A stretch of DNA of 64,000 nucleotides from JBPYCR01 sp051846915 (GCF_051846915.1 NZ_JBPYCR010000010.1:1-64000), one strand, 5' to 3'. Shown: positions 36,097 to 45,598, counted from the stretch's first letter. Numbers and translations are program-made. Notes: generated from the letters alone by a model not told the origin.

Positions 36097-37194
36097 TTAT
36101 TTATTTGTTAATACACTTTTCTCTGTAGACAAAAACTGTTTTCCAGCGTTTTTTATGGCAGTCATTCTCTCTTCCGCCATGCGGTCAGCCGCAATATAAG
36201 TCGGAATATTATCATTATTGGATATTTCAAATACACGCATCAAGTTATCATAAATAGCTTGTACTTTTTTCATTGCTCGCTCTTGATTATAAACACCGTT
36301 TAATTCATCAGCTATATTTATAACACCGCCTGCATTAATGACATAATCAGGTGCATAGATGATTCCTTTGTTATGAATGAGGTCTCCATGATGATTAGCC
36401 TTTAATTGATTATTCGCAGAACCAGCAATTACTTTTGCAGTTAACTTAGGAATTGTATCATCATTTATTGTAGCTCCCAATGCACATGGGGAATAAATAT
36501 CACACTCAACATCATAAATATCATCTGGTTCTACTGCGACTGCACCGAATGCATCTACCGCACGTTTCACTGCTGCTTCATTTATATCGGTAACGACAAG
36601 CCGTGCTCCTTCATCATGTAAATATTCGCACAGCGTATAAGCTACATGACCTACACCTTGTACTGCGATTGTTTTATCACGTAAAATATCGGAACCGAAA
36701 GCGGCGTTTGCTGCGGCTTTCATTCCAAGGTATATGCCATAAGCGGTGACTGGTGAAGGGTCCCCGGAAGAACCAGCAACTGTTGAAGTACCATTCACAT
36801 AATTTGTTTCCATATGTATAAGATCCATATCCTGTTCGGTCGTGCCAACATCCTCAGCTGTAATATAACGGCCATTCAGGCTTTGAATGTATCTGCCAAA
36901 GGCTCGGAACATCGCCTCACTTTTATCTTTTCTTGGATCTCCAATAATAACCGCTTTACCTCCACCTAAATTTAAACCAGCCGCTGCATTTTTATATGTC
37001 ATTCCTTTTGCCAATCGAAGTGCATCTTCTATTGCTTCCGATTCAGTATTGTATGTCCACATGCGTGTTCCACCTAGTGCGGGTCCAAGTGTCGTGTCAT
37101 GAATCGCAATAATTGCTTTTAATCCAGAGCTTTTATCCTGACAAATGACGAGCTGTTCATAATCATCTTCTTCCATATACGAAAATAGTTCCAT
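36097..37194 (-). CDS. bcd: Leucine (branched-chain amino acid) dehydrogenase
   Basis: 365-residue NAD-dependent Leu/Val dehydrogenase of the Glu/Leu/Phe/Val family, giving the keto acids used by the bkd complex. IIAIHDTTLGPALGGTRMW, catalytic Lys in GGGKAVI and the nucleotide motif VQGVGHVAYTL are present. The open frame extends to 37245, but GGGAGGT before the ATG at 37194 and the family N-terminus MELFSYMEE set the start. First gene of the operon here, 90 bp below the sigma-54 promoter. Confidence 0.96.
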   Translation of the reverse strand: MELFSYMEEDDYEQLVICQDKSSGLKAIIAIHDTTLGPALGGTRMWTYNTESEAIEDALRLAKGMTYKNAAAGLNLGGGKAVIIGDPRKDKSEAMFRAFGRYIQSLNGRYITAEDVGTTEQDMDLIHMETNYVNGTSTVAGSSGDPSPVTAYGIYLGMKAAANAAFGSDILRDKTIAVQGVGHVAYTLCEYLHDEGARLVVTDINEAAVKRAVDAFGAVAVEPDDIYDVECDIYSPCALGATINDDTIPKLTAKVIAGSANNQLKANHHGDLIHNKGIIYAPDYVINAGGVINIADELNGVYNQERAMKKVQAIYDNLMRVFEISNNDNIPTYIAADRMAEERMTAIKNAGKQFLSTEKSVLTNK

Positions 37195-37284
37195 GAAGTT
37201 GTACCTCCCATTAAAGTTATTTTCATTTATATCTCGTATAGTCATTAAATTGAATCATTTCGTTTCCCTACTAAAAATAATACA

Positions 37285-37301
37285 TGCAACATTCATGCCA
37301 A
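37285..37301 (-). promoter_or_regulatory. Sigma-54 (SigL) promoter of the bkd operon
   Basis: TTGGCATGAATGTTGCA on the minus strand matches the -24/-12 consensus TTGGCAC-N5-TTGCA at all but one fixed position, with GG and GC exactly ten bases apart. It lies between bkdR, which encodes a sigma-54 activator, and bcd. In B. subtilis the bkd operon is SigL- and BkdR-dependent. Confidence 0.9.
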
Positions 37302-37379
37302 TGTCTAAAGCGAGGTTGCGTCAGGATTCTTTCAGTGGCAGACCGTTAATCAGCATGCAAAAATGTTCAATTGCGCAAG

Positions 37380-39452
37380 TTATTGCGTGCTATTTTTTTC
37401 AATATTATGTTTGTTAAATTTATAGTATAGATTTCGGATCGATACATTGAGTTGTTTTGCAGTTTGTGTTTTGTTAAAATTATTCTTTTTGTACACTTCA
37501 TATATAAATTCTTTTTCATAAAAATCAATTGCTTCCTGTAGGCTTAAATCTGCAACTGATTCCGCATCCGGGATACGCTTTGATTGATCTGTTTTTACAT
37601 TATCGTTTAACTTGGGAAGATGGTGTTCTTCAATTATTTCTTCATTCATATCCATATAAATCATCGCCCGCCCAATGACATTTTCTAATTCCCGTATATT
37701 TCCCGGCCAATGATAGTTTTGTAAGTGAAGAAGGGCAGCATGTGAGATGCTTTGTATATTTCTTCCATAATCCCGGTTTATCTTTTCGATAATATGCTCT
37801 GTCAATTGAGCTAAATCCGAAATTCGCTCTCTTAAGGAAGGGATTGTAACAGGAAGCCTATTTATTCGATAATATAAATCTTCCCGAAATGTTCCATTCA
37901 TAATCGCTTTTTCTAAGTTCACATTGGTCGCTGCGATTATGCGGACATCCAATGTAATCGGGACTGTTCCACCTACACGTAAAATTTCGTTTTCCTGTAA
38001 CACACGAAGTAATTTCGATTGCATGGACAATGATAATTCACCAATTTCATCAAGAAAAATACTCCCATTATTCGCTTCTTCAAACAATCCTTTTTTACCG
38101 CCTGTTTTAGCTCCAGTAAATGCTCCTTCTTCATATCCGAATAATTCACTCTCCAAAATCGACTCTGCTATCGCTGCACAGTTCACACGAATAAATTTGT
38201 GATGCTTACGATTACTCTCATTATGGATTGCGTGAGCAAAAAGTTCCTTTCCTGTACCCGATTCACCTCGCAGTAGGACAATAGCGGGTGTTTTCGCACC
38301 AACTTTTGCTTGTTCGATTGCAAGGTTTATTTCAGGTGAAGTACCAATTATATCATCCAATGTATATCTCGCTTCCAAATTTCGAATAATTTGCCGCGCT
38401 CTTTCTAATTCTTTTGTTAACGATTGAATTTCAGAAACATCGTGAATAACACCGACACTACCTTTAATCTTTCCGTTAACAATTACAGGAGCAACATTTA
38501 CAAGTACCTCTTTCTTTTTTGGCCCTACCTTCAGTTTAACTCCGCGTACAGGTCTTCTTGTTTGCAGAACTTTTAAATGCATACTTTCACCTTCGGAAAT
38601 GTCTGCAGTTGCCGGTTTTCCTATTACATCTTTTTCGAGCAAACCTGTAATTCTCGTATAAGCAGGATTAATCATAATCCCCTTCCCATTTTCATCTACG
38701 ACACTTATTGCTTCGTCTGATGAATAAATGATTGCTTCGAGCATCATTTTAATCTCTTTTAAATCGGTATTCTCTTCTGCCAAATTGACTACTTCTGTAA
38801 TATCTTTAAAAATTGCGAAAGCCCCAAGTAAATGATCATTTCCGTTGATTATTGGAACTCTCGTCGCTATAACTTTTTTATCATTTTTTAACTGAAGCAT
38901 TTGATTTACTTCTTTACGCCGACTTTTCAATACTTGAGGCAAGCGCGAGTTATAAATCACCTCGGTAATATCTTTGCCGATCGCACCACTTTCTATAAAG
39001 CCTGTGATTTCTTCTGCGCGCTTATTAATAAATGTAATAATACCTTGTTCATTTGTAACAATCATGCCATCTCGAATATTGTTTAATATTAAATCACGGT
39101 TAATTTTTTGAAGTTCTAGCTGTTCTTCCACAGATTTCTTTTTAATATGTAAGTCATAAAAGCTATCTGTTAGAACAGCCGGTATGACGTGCGTATGTTT
39201 ACTTTTATTCGCCATTAATGCTTTAATAGTTGACTCATTTCCAGTTGATTCAATGATCACATCGATATCTTTAGTTATCCATTTTTTCCAATCACTGTCC
39301 ACAGGGATATTTTTATTTAGAGCAAATGCAATACCTGGTGCATGTAGTTCAGAATCTATTACAGCTTTTATTTTTACACGTTTTGATTTAATTAGAAACT
39401 CCATAAGGGCAGTACTTTTATTACCGGCACCTATAAATATAATATGTTTCAT
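37380..39452 (-). CDS. bkdR: Sigma-54-dependent transcriptional activator BkdR
   Basis: 690-residue enhancer-binding protein. N-terminal Rossmann-like segment (FIGAGNKSTALMEFL), two PAS domains (about 130-250 and 255-360), AAA+ domain with GESGTGKE Walker A, GAFTGA sigma-54 contact loop and GSIFLDEIGELS Walker B, and a C-terminal Fis-type helix-turn-helix (NKTQTAKQLNVSIRNLYYK). The ATG at 39452 has AGGGTGA; the frame runs 10 codons further. It lies upstream of the operon it should activate; the effectors in B. subtilis are Ile and Val. Confidence 0.95.
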   Translation of the reverse strand: MKHIIFIGAGNKSTALMEFLIKSKRVKIKAVIDSELHAPGIAFALNKNIPVDSDWKKWITKDIDVIIESTGNESTIKALMANKSKHTHVIPAVLTDSFYDLHIKKKSVEEQLELQKINRDLILNNIRDGMIVTNEQGIITFINKRAEEITGFIESGAIGKDITEVIYNSRLPQVLKSRRKEVNQMLQLKNDKKVIATRVPIINGNDHLLGAFAIFKDITEVVNLAEENTDLKEIKMMLEAIIYSSDEAISVVDENGKGIMINPAYTRITGLLEKDVIGKPATADISEGESMHLKVLQTRRPVRGVKLKVGPKKKEVLVNVAPVIVNGKIKGSVGVIHDVSEIQSLTKELERARQIIRNLEARYTLDDIIGTSPEINLAIEQAKVGAKTPAIVLLRGESGTGKELFAHAIHNESNRKHHKFIRVNCAAIAESILESELFGYEEGAFTGAKTGGKKGLFEEANNGSIFLDEIGELSLSMQSKLLRVLQENEILRVGGTVPITLDVRIIAATNVNLEKAIMNGTFREDLYYRINRLPVTIPSLRERISDLAQLTEHIIEKINRDYGRNIQSISHAALLHLQNYHWPGNIRELENVIGRAMIYMDMNEEIIEEHHLPKLNDNVKTDQSKRIPDAESVADLSLQEAIDFYEKEFIYEVYKKNNFNKTQTAKQLNVSIRNLYYKFNKHNIEKNSTQ

Positions 39453-39625
39453 TTTTATCACCCTGCAATAAATTGCGTTCACTTTTTGTTTATCATACGT
39501 TAAATTGCAAAGTTTAGCAATAATCGTCTTCTATTGGTTACTTGAATCATTTGTTTTTTCTTTGTTCCTGAATTTGCTATAATAAGGAACGTACATACTA
39601 CCTGTAAAAGGAGAAAGCTAATTAT

Positions 39626-39874
39626 ATGGCGCGTATTATTGCAGTTATTATACTTTTCATTCCTGGCGTAATTGGAGCCTACGGTATAAAATTAATGCGG
39701 GATTCATTATTCGGGGAATTATATACTATTTTTTTTCATTTGGGGTTACAATTTTTCATTGGATTTCTGTTGTTTGCAATTGGACTAAGTTTCATTGGCG
39801 GATTTATCTTACATCGAGACAAGAAAAAGCAATTATATAAAAAAAGAAATAACAACAATACAAAGGATGGATAA
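39626..39874 (+). CDS. DUF2627 membrane protein (YqzF-like)
   Basis: 82 residues with two membrane helices (about 3-22 and 36-62) and a basic C-terminal tail. ILFIPGVIGAYGIKLMRD is the DUF2627 signature; the gene is next to bkdR in B. subtilis (yqzF) too. Function unknown. GGAGA before the ATG, TATAAT about 45 nt upstream and its own terminator. Confidence 0.85.
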   Translation: MARIIAVIILFIPGVIGAYGIKLMRDSLFGELYTIFFHLGLQFFIGFLLFAIGLSFIGGFILHRDKKKQLYKKRNNNNTKDG

Positions 39875-39893
39875 TACCATCTTTTTTATTTTT
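39862..39893 (+). terminator. Terminator of the DUF2627 gene
   Basis: GGATGG-ATAATA-CCATC stem followed by TTTTTTATTTTT; the end of the coding sequence overlaps the stem. Confidence 0.8.
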
Positions 39894-40101
39894 AATAAAG
39901 CCACTCATGATGTGCGTGCCGTGTTATCGTTTATTTACTAATTCTCCATGGTTATATGCTATTCGGCATTCTTACAACATATATAAAAAAAGTACACGAT
40001 ATTAGTCAATTTGTTTATAAAACCACTAACTATTTTAGCCATTATGTGGTATGATTTATTTTAAAAGTAAATTGTCAAATCAATTGGAGGATTTAAAAAT
40101 T

Positions 40102-41472
40102 ATGAAAGTCGCAAAGTTTGGAGGCAGCTCCGTTGCAAGTGCAACACAATTAAAAAAGGTTGGAGCAATTATCAAAGATGATCCAGAACGGAAAATTATT
40201 ATCGTATCAGCTCCTGGGAAAAGAAATTCCGAGGATGTAAAAGTAACGGATATGTTAATTCAAGTTGCTGAAGCTGCATTACAAAATACAGATAATATGA
40301 GTGCGTATATTGATCCGGTAATGGATCGTTTTACTGAAATAGTGAAAGGCCTAAATATATCAGAAAAACTTCTTGATGATATAAAAAAATCTCTTGAACA
40401 AATTATAGCAAATGATCTACCTGAACAAGAAAAGTTAGACAATATTAAAGCAATTGGTGAAGATAGTTCAGCTAAATTTTTAAGTGAATATTTACGGATT
40501 CAGGGATTGGATGCCCAATATGTTAATCCAAAAGAAGCTGGCATTATCGTAAAAGATGATCCAGCTGGAGCACAAATTCTTCCGGAAAGTTTTTCGAAAT
40601 TATATACTCTACGCGAGAAAAGCGGTATTCTAGTTATTCCGGGTTTTTTTGGATACACAAAAAATGGTCATTTGGCCACTTTTTCCAGAGGCGGTTCAGA
40701 TATAACAGGCTCTATTGTAGCTGCTGGTGTAAAAGCATCTTTATATGAGAATTTTACGGATGTTGATTCTGTTTATACGGTTAATCCAACATTCGTTGAC
40801 AACCCAAAAGAGATACAAACGTTAACTTATCGTGAAATGCGAGAACTCTCCTACTCCGGCTTTTCTGTTTTCCATGATGAAGCTTTAGTTCCAGCTTTTA
40901 ATGAAGGAATTCCGGTTTGTATAAAAAATACAAATAACCCGGGTGCACGGGGAACGATGGTCGTTTCCGAAAAAACACCAAGTTATAATTGTGTCGTTGG
41001 AATTGCCAGTGATACAGGATTTACGAGCATTTACATTAGTAAATATTTAATGAACCGTGAGCTTGGCTTTGGTCGAAAGCTATTTCAGATTATGGAAGAT
41101 GAAAATGTATCCTTTGAACATGCACCTTCTGGAATAGATGATATGACTGTTATAATTCGTGATACACAGCTGACCGAAGAAAAAAAGGAAATTATTTTAG
41201 AACGAATTAAAACGGAGCTTAAGGCGGATACGGTTTCCATTCACAATGACTTAGCGATGATCGCGATTGTGGGAGAAGGGATGAAGGAAACAATCGGTCT
41301 TGCACAAAAGGCTACAACTGCTTTAGGTGAAGCTTTAGTAAATATAGAAATGATAAACCAAGGTTCATCGGAAGTTTCCATGATGTTCGCAATAAAAGCA
41401 GAAGGTTTAAAAAGAGCGATCCAGTCATTATATGACGCATTTTTTGTTGATGAAAAAGGCAACTTTATCTAA
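40102..41472 (+). CDS. Aspartate kinase (aspartokinase III type, ACT domains)
   Basis: 456-residue aspartokinase, first step of the Lys/Thr/Met branch. N-terminal KFGGSSVAS, catalytic FSRGGSDITGS, and two C-terminal ACT-like regions with MIAIVGEGMK and NIEMINQGSSEVSMMF. Length and single-polypeptide form match the YclM (thrD) type, normally regulated by threonine/lysine binding. GGAGG lies before the ATG; the frame runs 17 codons further up without support. The ~200 bp upstream have an extended -10 (TGGTATGAT, about 40044) but no recognisable lysine riboswitch. Confidence 0.93.
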   Translation: MKVAKFGGSSVASATQLKKVGAIIKDDPERKIIIVSAPGKRNSEDVKVTDMLIQVAEAALQNTDNMSAYIDPVMDRFTEIVKGLNISEKLLDDIKKSLEQIIANDLPEQEKLDNIKAIGEDSSAKFLSEYLRIQGLDAQYVNPKEAGIIVKDDPAGAQILPESFSKLYTLREKSGILVIPGFFGYTKNGHLATFSRGGSDITGSIVAAGVKASLYENFTDVDSVYTVNPTFVDNPKEIQTLTYREMRELSYSGFSVFHDEALVPAFNEGIPVCIKNTNNPGARGTMVVSEKTPSYNCVVGIASDTGFTSIYISKYLMNRELGFGRKLFQIMEDENVSFEHAPSGIDDMTVIIRDTQLTEEKKEIILERIKTELKADTVSIHNDLAMIAIVGEGMKETIGLAQKATTALGEALVNIEMINQGSSEVSMMFAIKAEGLKRAIQSLYDAFFVDEKGNFI

Positions 41473-41491
41473 ATTAGTTTTTAATTTAACT

Positions 41492-41535
41492 AAAACAGTT
41501 ACTGAATTATGCTCATAATTCAGTAACTGTTTTTA
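41492..41535. terminator. Bidirectional terminator between aspartokinase gene and spo0A
   Basis: A 19-bp perfect inverted repeat (AAAACAGTTACTGAATTAT with its complement) around the four-base loop GCTC, ending in TTTTT on the plus strand and preceded by A residues for the opposite strand. Confidence 0.92.
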
Positions 41536-41537
41536 AA

Positions 41538-42320
41538 TTAGCCAACTTTATACTCCAATCTCAATCTATCAGCAACCATTGCGATAAATTCACTGTTTGT
41601 TGGTTTCGCCTTTGAAATACTTACGGTATACCCAAATAAATCGGATATGGAATCAATATTTCCACGGCTCCAAGCGACTTCTATTGCATGCCTTATTGCT
41701 CGTTCTACTCTCGAAGCCGTCGTATTGAATTTTTTAGCTACTTCCGGATAAAGTATTTTCGTAATGGAACCCAACAATTCTATATCATTATAAACCATTG
41801 TAATTGCTTCGCGTAAGTACATATATCCTTTTATATGTGCAGGTACACCTATTTCATGGATAATACTTGTAATATTGGCTTCCAAATCTTTCTTGCTTTT
41901 TTGTTTATTACTTGCTCTTATATTCGTGCGGGCAGCAGGGGCCGTTGTGCCGTGTACTTGCCTTACTTGATCAGCGAGATTATCCAAATCGAATGGTTTT
42001 AAAATAAAATAGGATGCTCCTGTATCAACGGCTTTTTTCATAACTTCTTCCTGTCCAAATGCTGTTAACATAATTACACTTGGATAACTGTCTCTTTCCG
42101 AATCACGTAATGAATTTAAAACCGCTAAGCCATCCATATGTGGCATAATAATATCTAATATTAATACGTCCGGTTCTAACTCCTCAAGCATATGTAAGCA
42201 ATCTTTACCATTAAATGCTGTTCCGATTACTTCAATATCTTTCTGTTCTTCAAAATAATCTTCCATCATCTGTACAAGTTCTTTGTTATCGTCAACTAAA
42301 CAAACTGAAATTTTGTCCAC
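41538..42320 (-). CDS. spo0A: Master sporulation response regulator Spo0A
   Basis: 260 residues: receiver domain (Asp10, Asp11, phospho-acceptor Asp56 in LILDIIMP, KPF motif) and the C-terminal Spo0A effector domain with the recognition helix region TTASRVERAIRHAIEVAWSRG. Phosphorylated by the phosphorelay, it switches cells into sporulation. GTG start behind AGGAGGGG. A SigH-type promoter with an overlapping 0A box lies at 42366-42394; an ISLre2 element is inserted about 80 bp further upstream. Confidence 0.98.
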   Translation of the reverse strand: MDKISVCLVDDNKELVQMMEDYFEEQKDIEVIGTAFNGKDCLHMLEELEPDVLILDIIMPHMDGLAVLNSLRDSERDSYPSVIMLTAFGQEEVMKKAVDTGASYFILKPFDLDNLADQVRQVHGTTAPAARTNIRASNKQKSKKDLEANITSIIHEIGVPAHIKGYMYLREAITMVYNDIELLGSITKILYPEVAKKFNTTASRVERAIRHAIEVAWSRGNIDSISDLFGYTVSISKAKPTNSEFIAMVADRLRLEYKVG

Positions 42321-42365
42321 TATTCTGTTCCCCTCCTAATGAATTGGTACCATTTACCTGTATAA

Positions 42366-42394
42366 CTATTCGACATGATTTAATTATGTCCTCT
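42366..42394 (-). promoter_or_regulatory. SigH-type promoter (Ps) of spo0A with 0A box
   Basis: On the minus strand AGAGGACAT (42394-42386) and GTCGAATAG (42374-42366) are 11 nt apart and each differ by one base from the SigH consensus (RNAGGAWWW, N11-12, RNNGAATWW). TGTCGAA (42375-42369), a perfect Spo0A box, overlaps the -10 region, suggesting autoregulation as at B. subtilis Ps. Confidence 0.7.
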
Positions 42395-42472
42395 TTCAAA
42401 ATAGTAAAAATTTATTTTTTCTTTAATTAGCTTGTTTATTCTGTTTTTTTCTAACATTTATTACATATTACG

Positions 42473-44090
42473 ATATGTGTAAAATTTTTCTCGGGAGCAT
42501 TTTGATAATATTTCCTAGAAAAAATAGAGAAGGTACTCTACCATAAATGTAAGCTACCACGCAAATACATTTAGAAAGAGGCCTTCTCTATGGAACAAAT
42601 TGTATCAAAAATTTATGAATTAATAAAGGAAACCAACAATTTAATTGCGTTTGAAGAGCAACTACGTTTGTTTATGTACGATACGTTCGCTTCCCTTGTT
42701 GGGGAGGCGTTTAGCCAGATCAACAGAGTCATTAAGGAAGATAAGCAGTCGGAGCAATGGACGATAGAAAGAGAGGATTCTAAAACGATCCAATTCACGT
42801 TTGGCTCGGTTAGGTTTAAGCGGACACTTATGCATGATGGGAACGGTAATCCGCATTATCCGTTGGATGAATGGCTGGGGTTCAGGAAGTATCAACGCAA
42901 AAGCCCGCTGGTTGAAGTGAAAGTGGCCGAACTGGCCAGTAAGAGTGACTATCGTGAGACGGCACGTATATTAAAAGAATGGACAGCCGTTGATATTAGC
43001 CATACTGCCGTTGGCAGTATTGTCCGGCGTGTCGGCGAAGCTCAAGCAGAAGCGGACAAAAAGGCCGTGGAGGACTTGGAAGAAGCAGCTTCTTTGCCGG
43101 AAGGGAAACAGGTGGACGTTTTATACGCTGAAGCTGATGGTGTTTATGTCCGTGGGACCACGAAGAAAAAGCATTTGGAAGTCTGCCATGGAATTACTTA
43201 CGAAGGCTGGAACAAGAACGGATCACGCGTATCTTTACGTGATCAAAGAGTCGTTATGACGACGCAGCCGACGGATGAGTTTTGGAAAGAGGTCCAGGCA
43301 CTGACAGCCAACGATTATTCACTGGAACATACGCAATTGATTACGAATAGTGATGGGGGCGCAGGATATACGCCTGATAAGTTCCAAGCGGCTTTTTCTC
43401 AGTCGAACTATCCGGTATGGAATCAATTGGACGATTACCATGTAAAACAAGCGATAAACCGGACGTTGGGATGGAAGGACAGCGAATACAAACAGCACAT
43501 CAAAAAAGCGCTAAAAGAGCATAATAAAAGCTATTTCACATTATGGTTAGATACGTACGAGAGTACGTTAGAAGACGAAAAAAAGATAAAACGCACGAAA
43601 GAATTTCGCACGTATATTTTAAACCACTGGGATCGCATATTTGATTGGCGCGAAAAGATAGAAAATCCTCCTAAGGATGCAAGGGGTTTGGGCGCGATGG
43701 AGTCCAATCAACGACGTATATCCTATCGCATGAAAAAAAGAGGTATGCATTGGAGTGCTAAGGGTGCAGAGGCGATGGTAAAAGTAAAACAAGGGATGTT
43801 GAATGGAACGTTACGAGACGTGTATTTAGCGTCACAGCAAAGGAGTAAGAGAAAGCAGCGTAATCCGTATGGCAGAATTTCTACGCCAGCCAACGCGGGC
43901 ATCAATTGGCGCGAAACAGGGATCAATCAGTCTATATACAGCTCATTCATCAGCAATAGGACGGTTGTTGAAGAGTTTACAATAAAATCCTGGGGCAGCA
44001 AGCGATAGCGCGGTAGCCGAAAAAGCGTACAAAAATAGAGTGCCGGAAATATTGGTGCAAAAGGACGACCGAGAAAAACTTGACACATAC
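42473..44090 (+). mobile_element. ISLre2-family insertion sequence between spo0A and spoIVB
   Basis: A 1.6-kb element with one transposase gene. The ends are inverted repeats: TATGTGTAAAATTTTTCTCGG at 42474 and its complement, with two mismatches in 21, at 44069-44089. Outside lie nearly identical nonamers, catattacg (42464-42472) and cataatacg (44091-44099), a likely target-site duplication with one mutation. The exact end base is uncertain by one or two positions. Confidence 0.8.
42590..44008 (+). CDS. ISLre2-family transposase
   Basis: 472-residue transposase of the ISLre2 (UPF0236) family. The motifs GSVRFKRTLM, YRETARIL, and the putative acidic triad region YAEADGVYV...ITNSDGGAGY...NQLDDYHVKQ, followed by ESNQRRISYRMKKRGM, are typical. 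It is uninterrupted and could be active. AGAGG precedes the ATG by eight nucleotides. Base usage is somewhat GC-richer than the flanks. Confidence 0.92.
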   Translation: MEQIVSKIYELIKETNNLIAFEEQLRLFMYDTFASLVGEAFSQINRVIKEDKQSEQWTIEREDSKTIQFTFGSVRFKRTLMHDGNGNPHYPLDEWLGFRKYQRKSPLVEVKVAELASKSDYRETARILKEWTAVDISHTAVGSIVRRVGEAQAEADKKAVEDLEEAASLPEGKQVDVLYAEADGVYVRGTTKKKHLEVCHGITYEGWNKNGSRVSLRDQRVVMTTQPTDEFWKEVQALTANDYSLEHTQLITNSDGGAGYTPDKFQAAFSQSNYPVWNQLDDYHVKQAINRTLGWKDSEYKQHIKKALKEHNKSYFTLWLDTYESTLEDEKKIKRTKEFRTYILNHWDRIFDWREKIENPPKDARGLGAMESNQRRISYRMKKRGMHWSAKGAEAMVKVKQGMLNGTLRDVYLASQQRSKRKQRNPYGRISTPANAGINWRETGINQSIYSSFISNRTVVEEFTIKSWGSKR

Positions 44091-44114
44091 CATAATACGA
44101 CGAAGTTTGATTTA

Positions 44115-44157
44115 TATAAAAAAACTTGTTAAGATAATTTAGATCTTAACAAGTTTT
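44115..44157 (-). terminator. spoIVB terminator
   Basis: AACTTGTTAAGAT paired with ATCTTAACAAGTT, loop AATTTAG, followed on the minus strand by a seven-T run. It starts at the spoIVB stop and lies just outside the IS end. Confidence 0.9.
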
Positions 44158-44160
44158 CTC

Positions 44161-45432
44161 CTAGCTTGCTTCTGTTTCATTTTTGTAAATATTAATACCT
44201 GCTGCTTCCAGCATCCATTCAATATGCACCCCATAACCTGATGTTGGATCGTTTACAAATACATGGGTAACTGCTCCAATAACTTTGCCATCTTGTATAA
44301 TTGGACTTCCACTCATTCCTTGCACGATTCCTCCTGTTTTTTTCAGCAATTCAGGATCAGTAACTTTTATAACCATACCTTTTGTAGCTGGCGTTTTTTG
44401 TGAGACACTGCTAACAATTTCAACATCAAATTCTTCTACTTTTTCCCCCTCTATAACCGTTAATATTTTTCCAGGGCCTTCCTTCACATCAGCGGATAAT
44501 GCAATGGGCATCGGTTTATCGTACATCCCATTTTTTATTGATTCATTCAGTTTACCAAAAATTCCAAATGGACTATTTTTAGTAATTGACCCGATTTTAT
44601 TTCGATCAATTGAAAATTGTGCTTGTTTTTCACCGGGAATACCGTTATTCCCCTTTTCGATAGAGGTTACGTTTGACTTTACGATAGTACCTTCATGAAT
44701 ATCAATTGGTTTTTTTGTATCCATGTCCGATATTACATGCCCTAGTGCTCCATATTTTTTGGTTTTAGGATCGTAAAAAGAAACTGTTCCAATCCCTGCT
44801 GCTGAGTCTCTAATATATAATCCAAGCTGGTATTGGCTTTCTTTTTTATCCATTATTGGTTTTATTGTTGCATTAACCATTTTGGAATCTCTTTTGATTT
44901 TTAAATCCATCGACTCATTTTCTTTTCCCGCTTTTTCCACATACGGCCTTACCTCTTCCATACTTTCAATTTGATGTCCGTTTATTTCCAAAATTACATC
45001 ACCAACACGAATTTCCGCATCTTCACCTGGTGACAAGGGTCCGTTTTTTCCGTTAACTAAATGATGACCGACAACAAGGACACCCTTCGTATGCAGTTGG
45101 ACACCGACAGATTGTCCACCAGGAATAACTTTTATATCATCAAGTATGGACACGTTGACTTTTTTTATCGGAAGACCGGATACTTCATAAAAAAGTTCTC
45201 CAGTTCCTGGTTCGCTCGTATAAAATGATGAATCAATAGCTTGTATGCTTCCATTTTGCGAAGCAACCTGCACATTGTCTAACTTAGGAACTTCCAAGGG
45301 AGACTGATTGTGAAAAGTAACAACATCTTTTGGAATGGAAAGATACTCGTTTATTGGGGTTGTAAAAGGAACTGCAAACAGAATAGCAAGGAGCAGAACA
45401 CCAATTAACCTTCTTATTATTTCATACTTCAA
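44161..45432 (-). CDS. spoIVB: SpoIVB serine peptidase
   Basis: 423-residue secreted/anchored forespore protease that triggers SigK processing by cleaving SpoIVFA. N-terminal membrane segment (about 10-28), PDZ domain (LSPGEDAEIRVGDVILEING region) and C-terminal serine peptidase domain with the nucleophile in GMSGSPIIQDG. The frame reaches a GTG at 45441 that overlaps the ribosome binding site; TTG at 45432, ten nucleotides from GGAG, is preferred. Usual recN-spoIVB-spo0A order. Confidence 0.95.
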   Translation of the reverse strand: MKYEIIRRLIGVLLLAILFAVPFTTPINEYLSIPKDVVTFHNQSPLEVPKLDNVQVASQNGSIQAIDSSFYTSEPGTGELFYEVSGLPIKKVNVSILDDIKVIPGGQSVGVQLHTKGVLVVGHHLVNGKNGPLSPGEDAEIRVGDVILEINGHQIESMEEVRPYVEKAGKENESMDLKIKRDSKMVNATIKPIMDKKESQYQLGLYIRDSAAGIGTVSFYDPKTKKYGALGHVISDMDTKKPIDIHEGTIVKSNVTSIEKGNNGIPGEKQAQFSIDRNKIGSITKNSPFGIFGKLNESIKNGMYDKPMPIALSADVKEGPGKILTVIEGEKVEEFDVEIVSSVSQKTPATKGMVIKVTDPELLKKTGGIVQGMSGSPIIQDGKVIGAVTHVFVNDPTSGYGVHIEWMLEAAGINIYKNETEAS

Positions 45433-45560
45433 TCCGCTCACTCTCCTCGTTCCTAACCCATACCATTATTTTTTTCTGTATAACTAATTTGACCTAATAA
45501 GCGGATTTTTAAACTGGTGAATAATAAGAAAAGCTGTGTAACATTTCCTTTTATATAAAA

Positions 45561-45598
45561 TAAAAGTAAAAACCGTTCTATTTATCGGCTTTTACTTT
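45561..45598 (-). terminator. recN terminator
   Basis: AAAGTAAAAGCCG pairs with CGGTTTTTACTTT (one bulged/mismatched pair) followed by TATTTT; the last recN codons form the first arm. Confidence 0.75.

Noticed and set aside
37195..37245. 17-residue N-terminal extension of bcd
   Set aside because: It would include the clear GGGAGGT ribosome binding site of the ATG at 37194, and the family N-terminus begins there.
39895..40101. Possible lysine riboswitch before the aspartokinase gene
   Set aside because: The gap is ~200 bp, AT-rich, without the conserved purine-rich core or the multi-helix junction, and shows no antiterminator/terminator pair.
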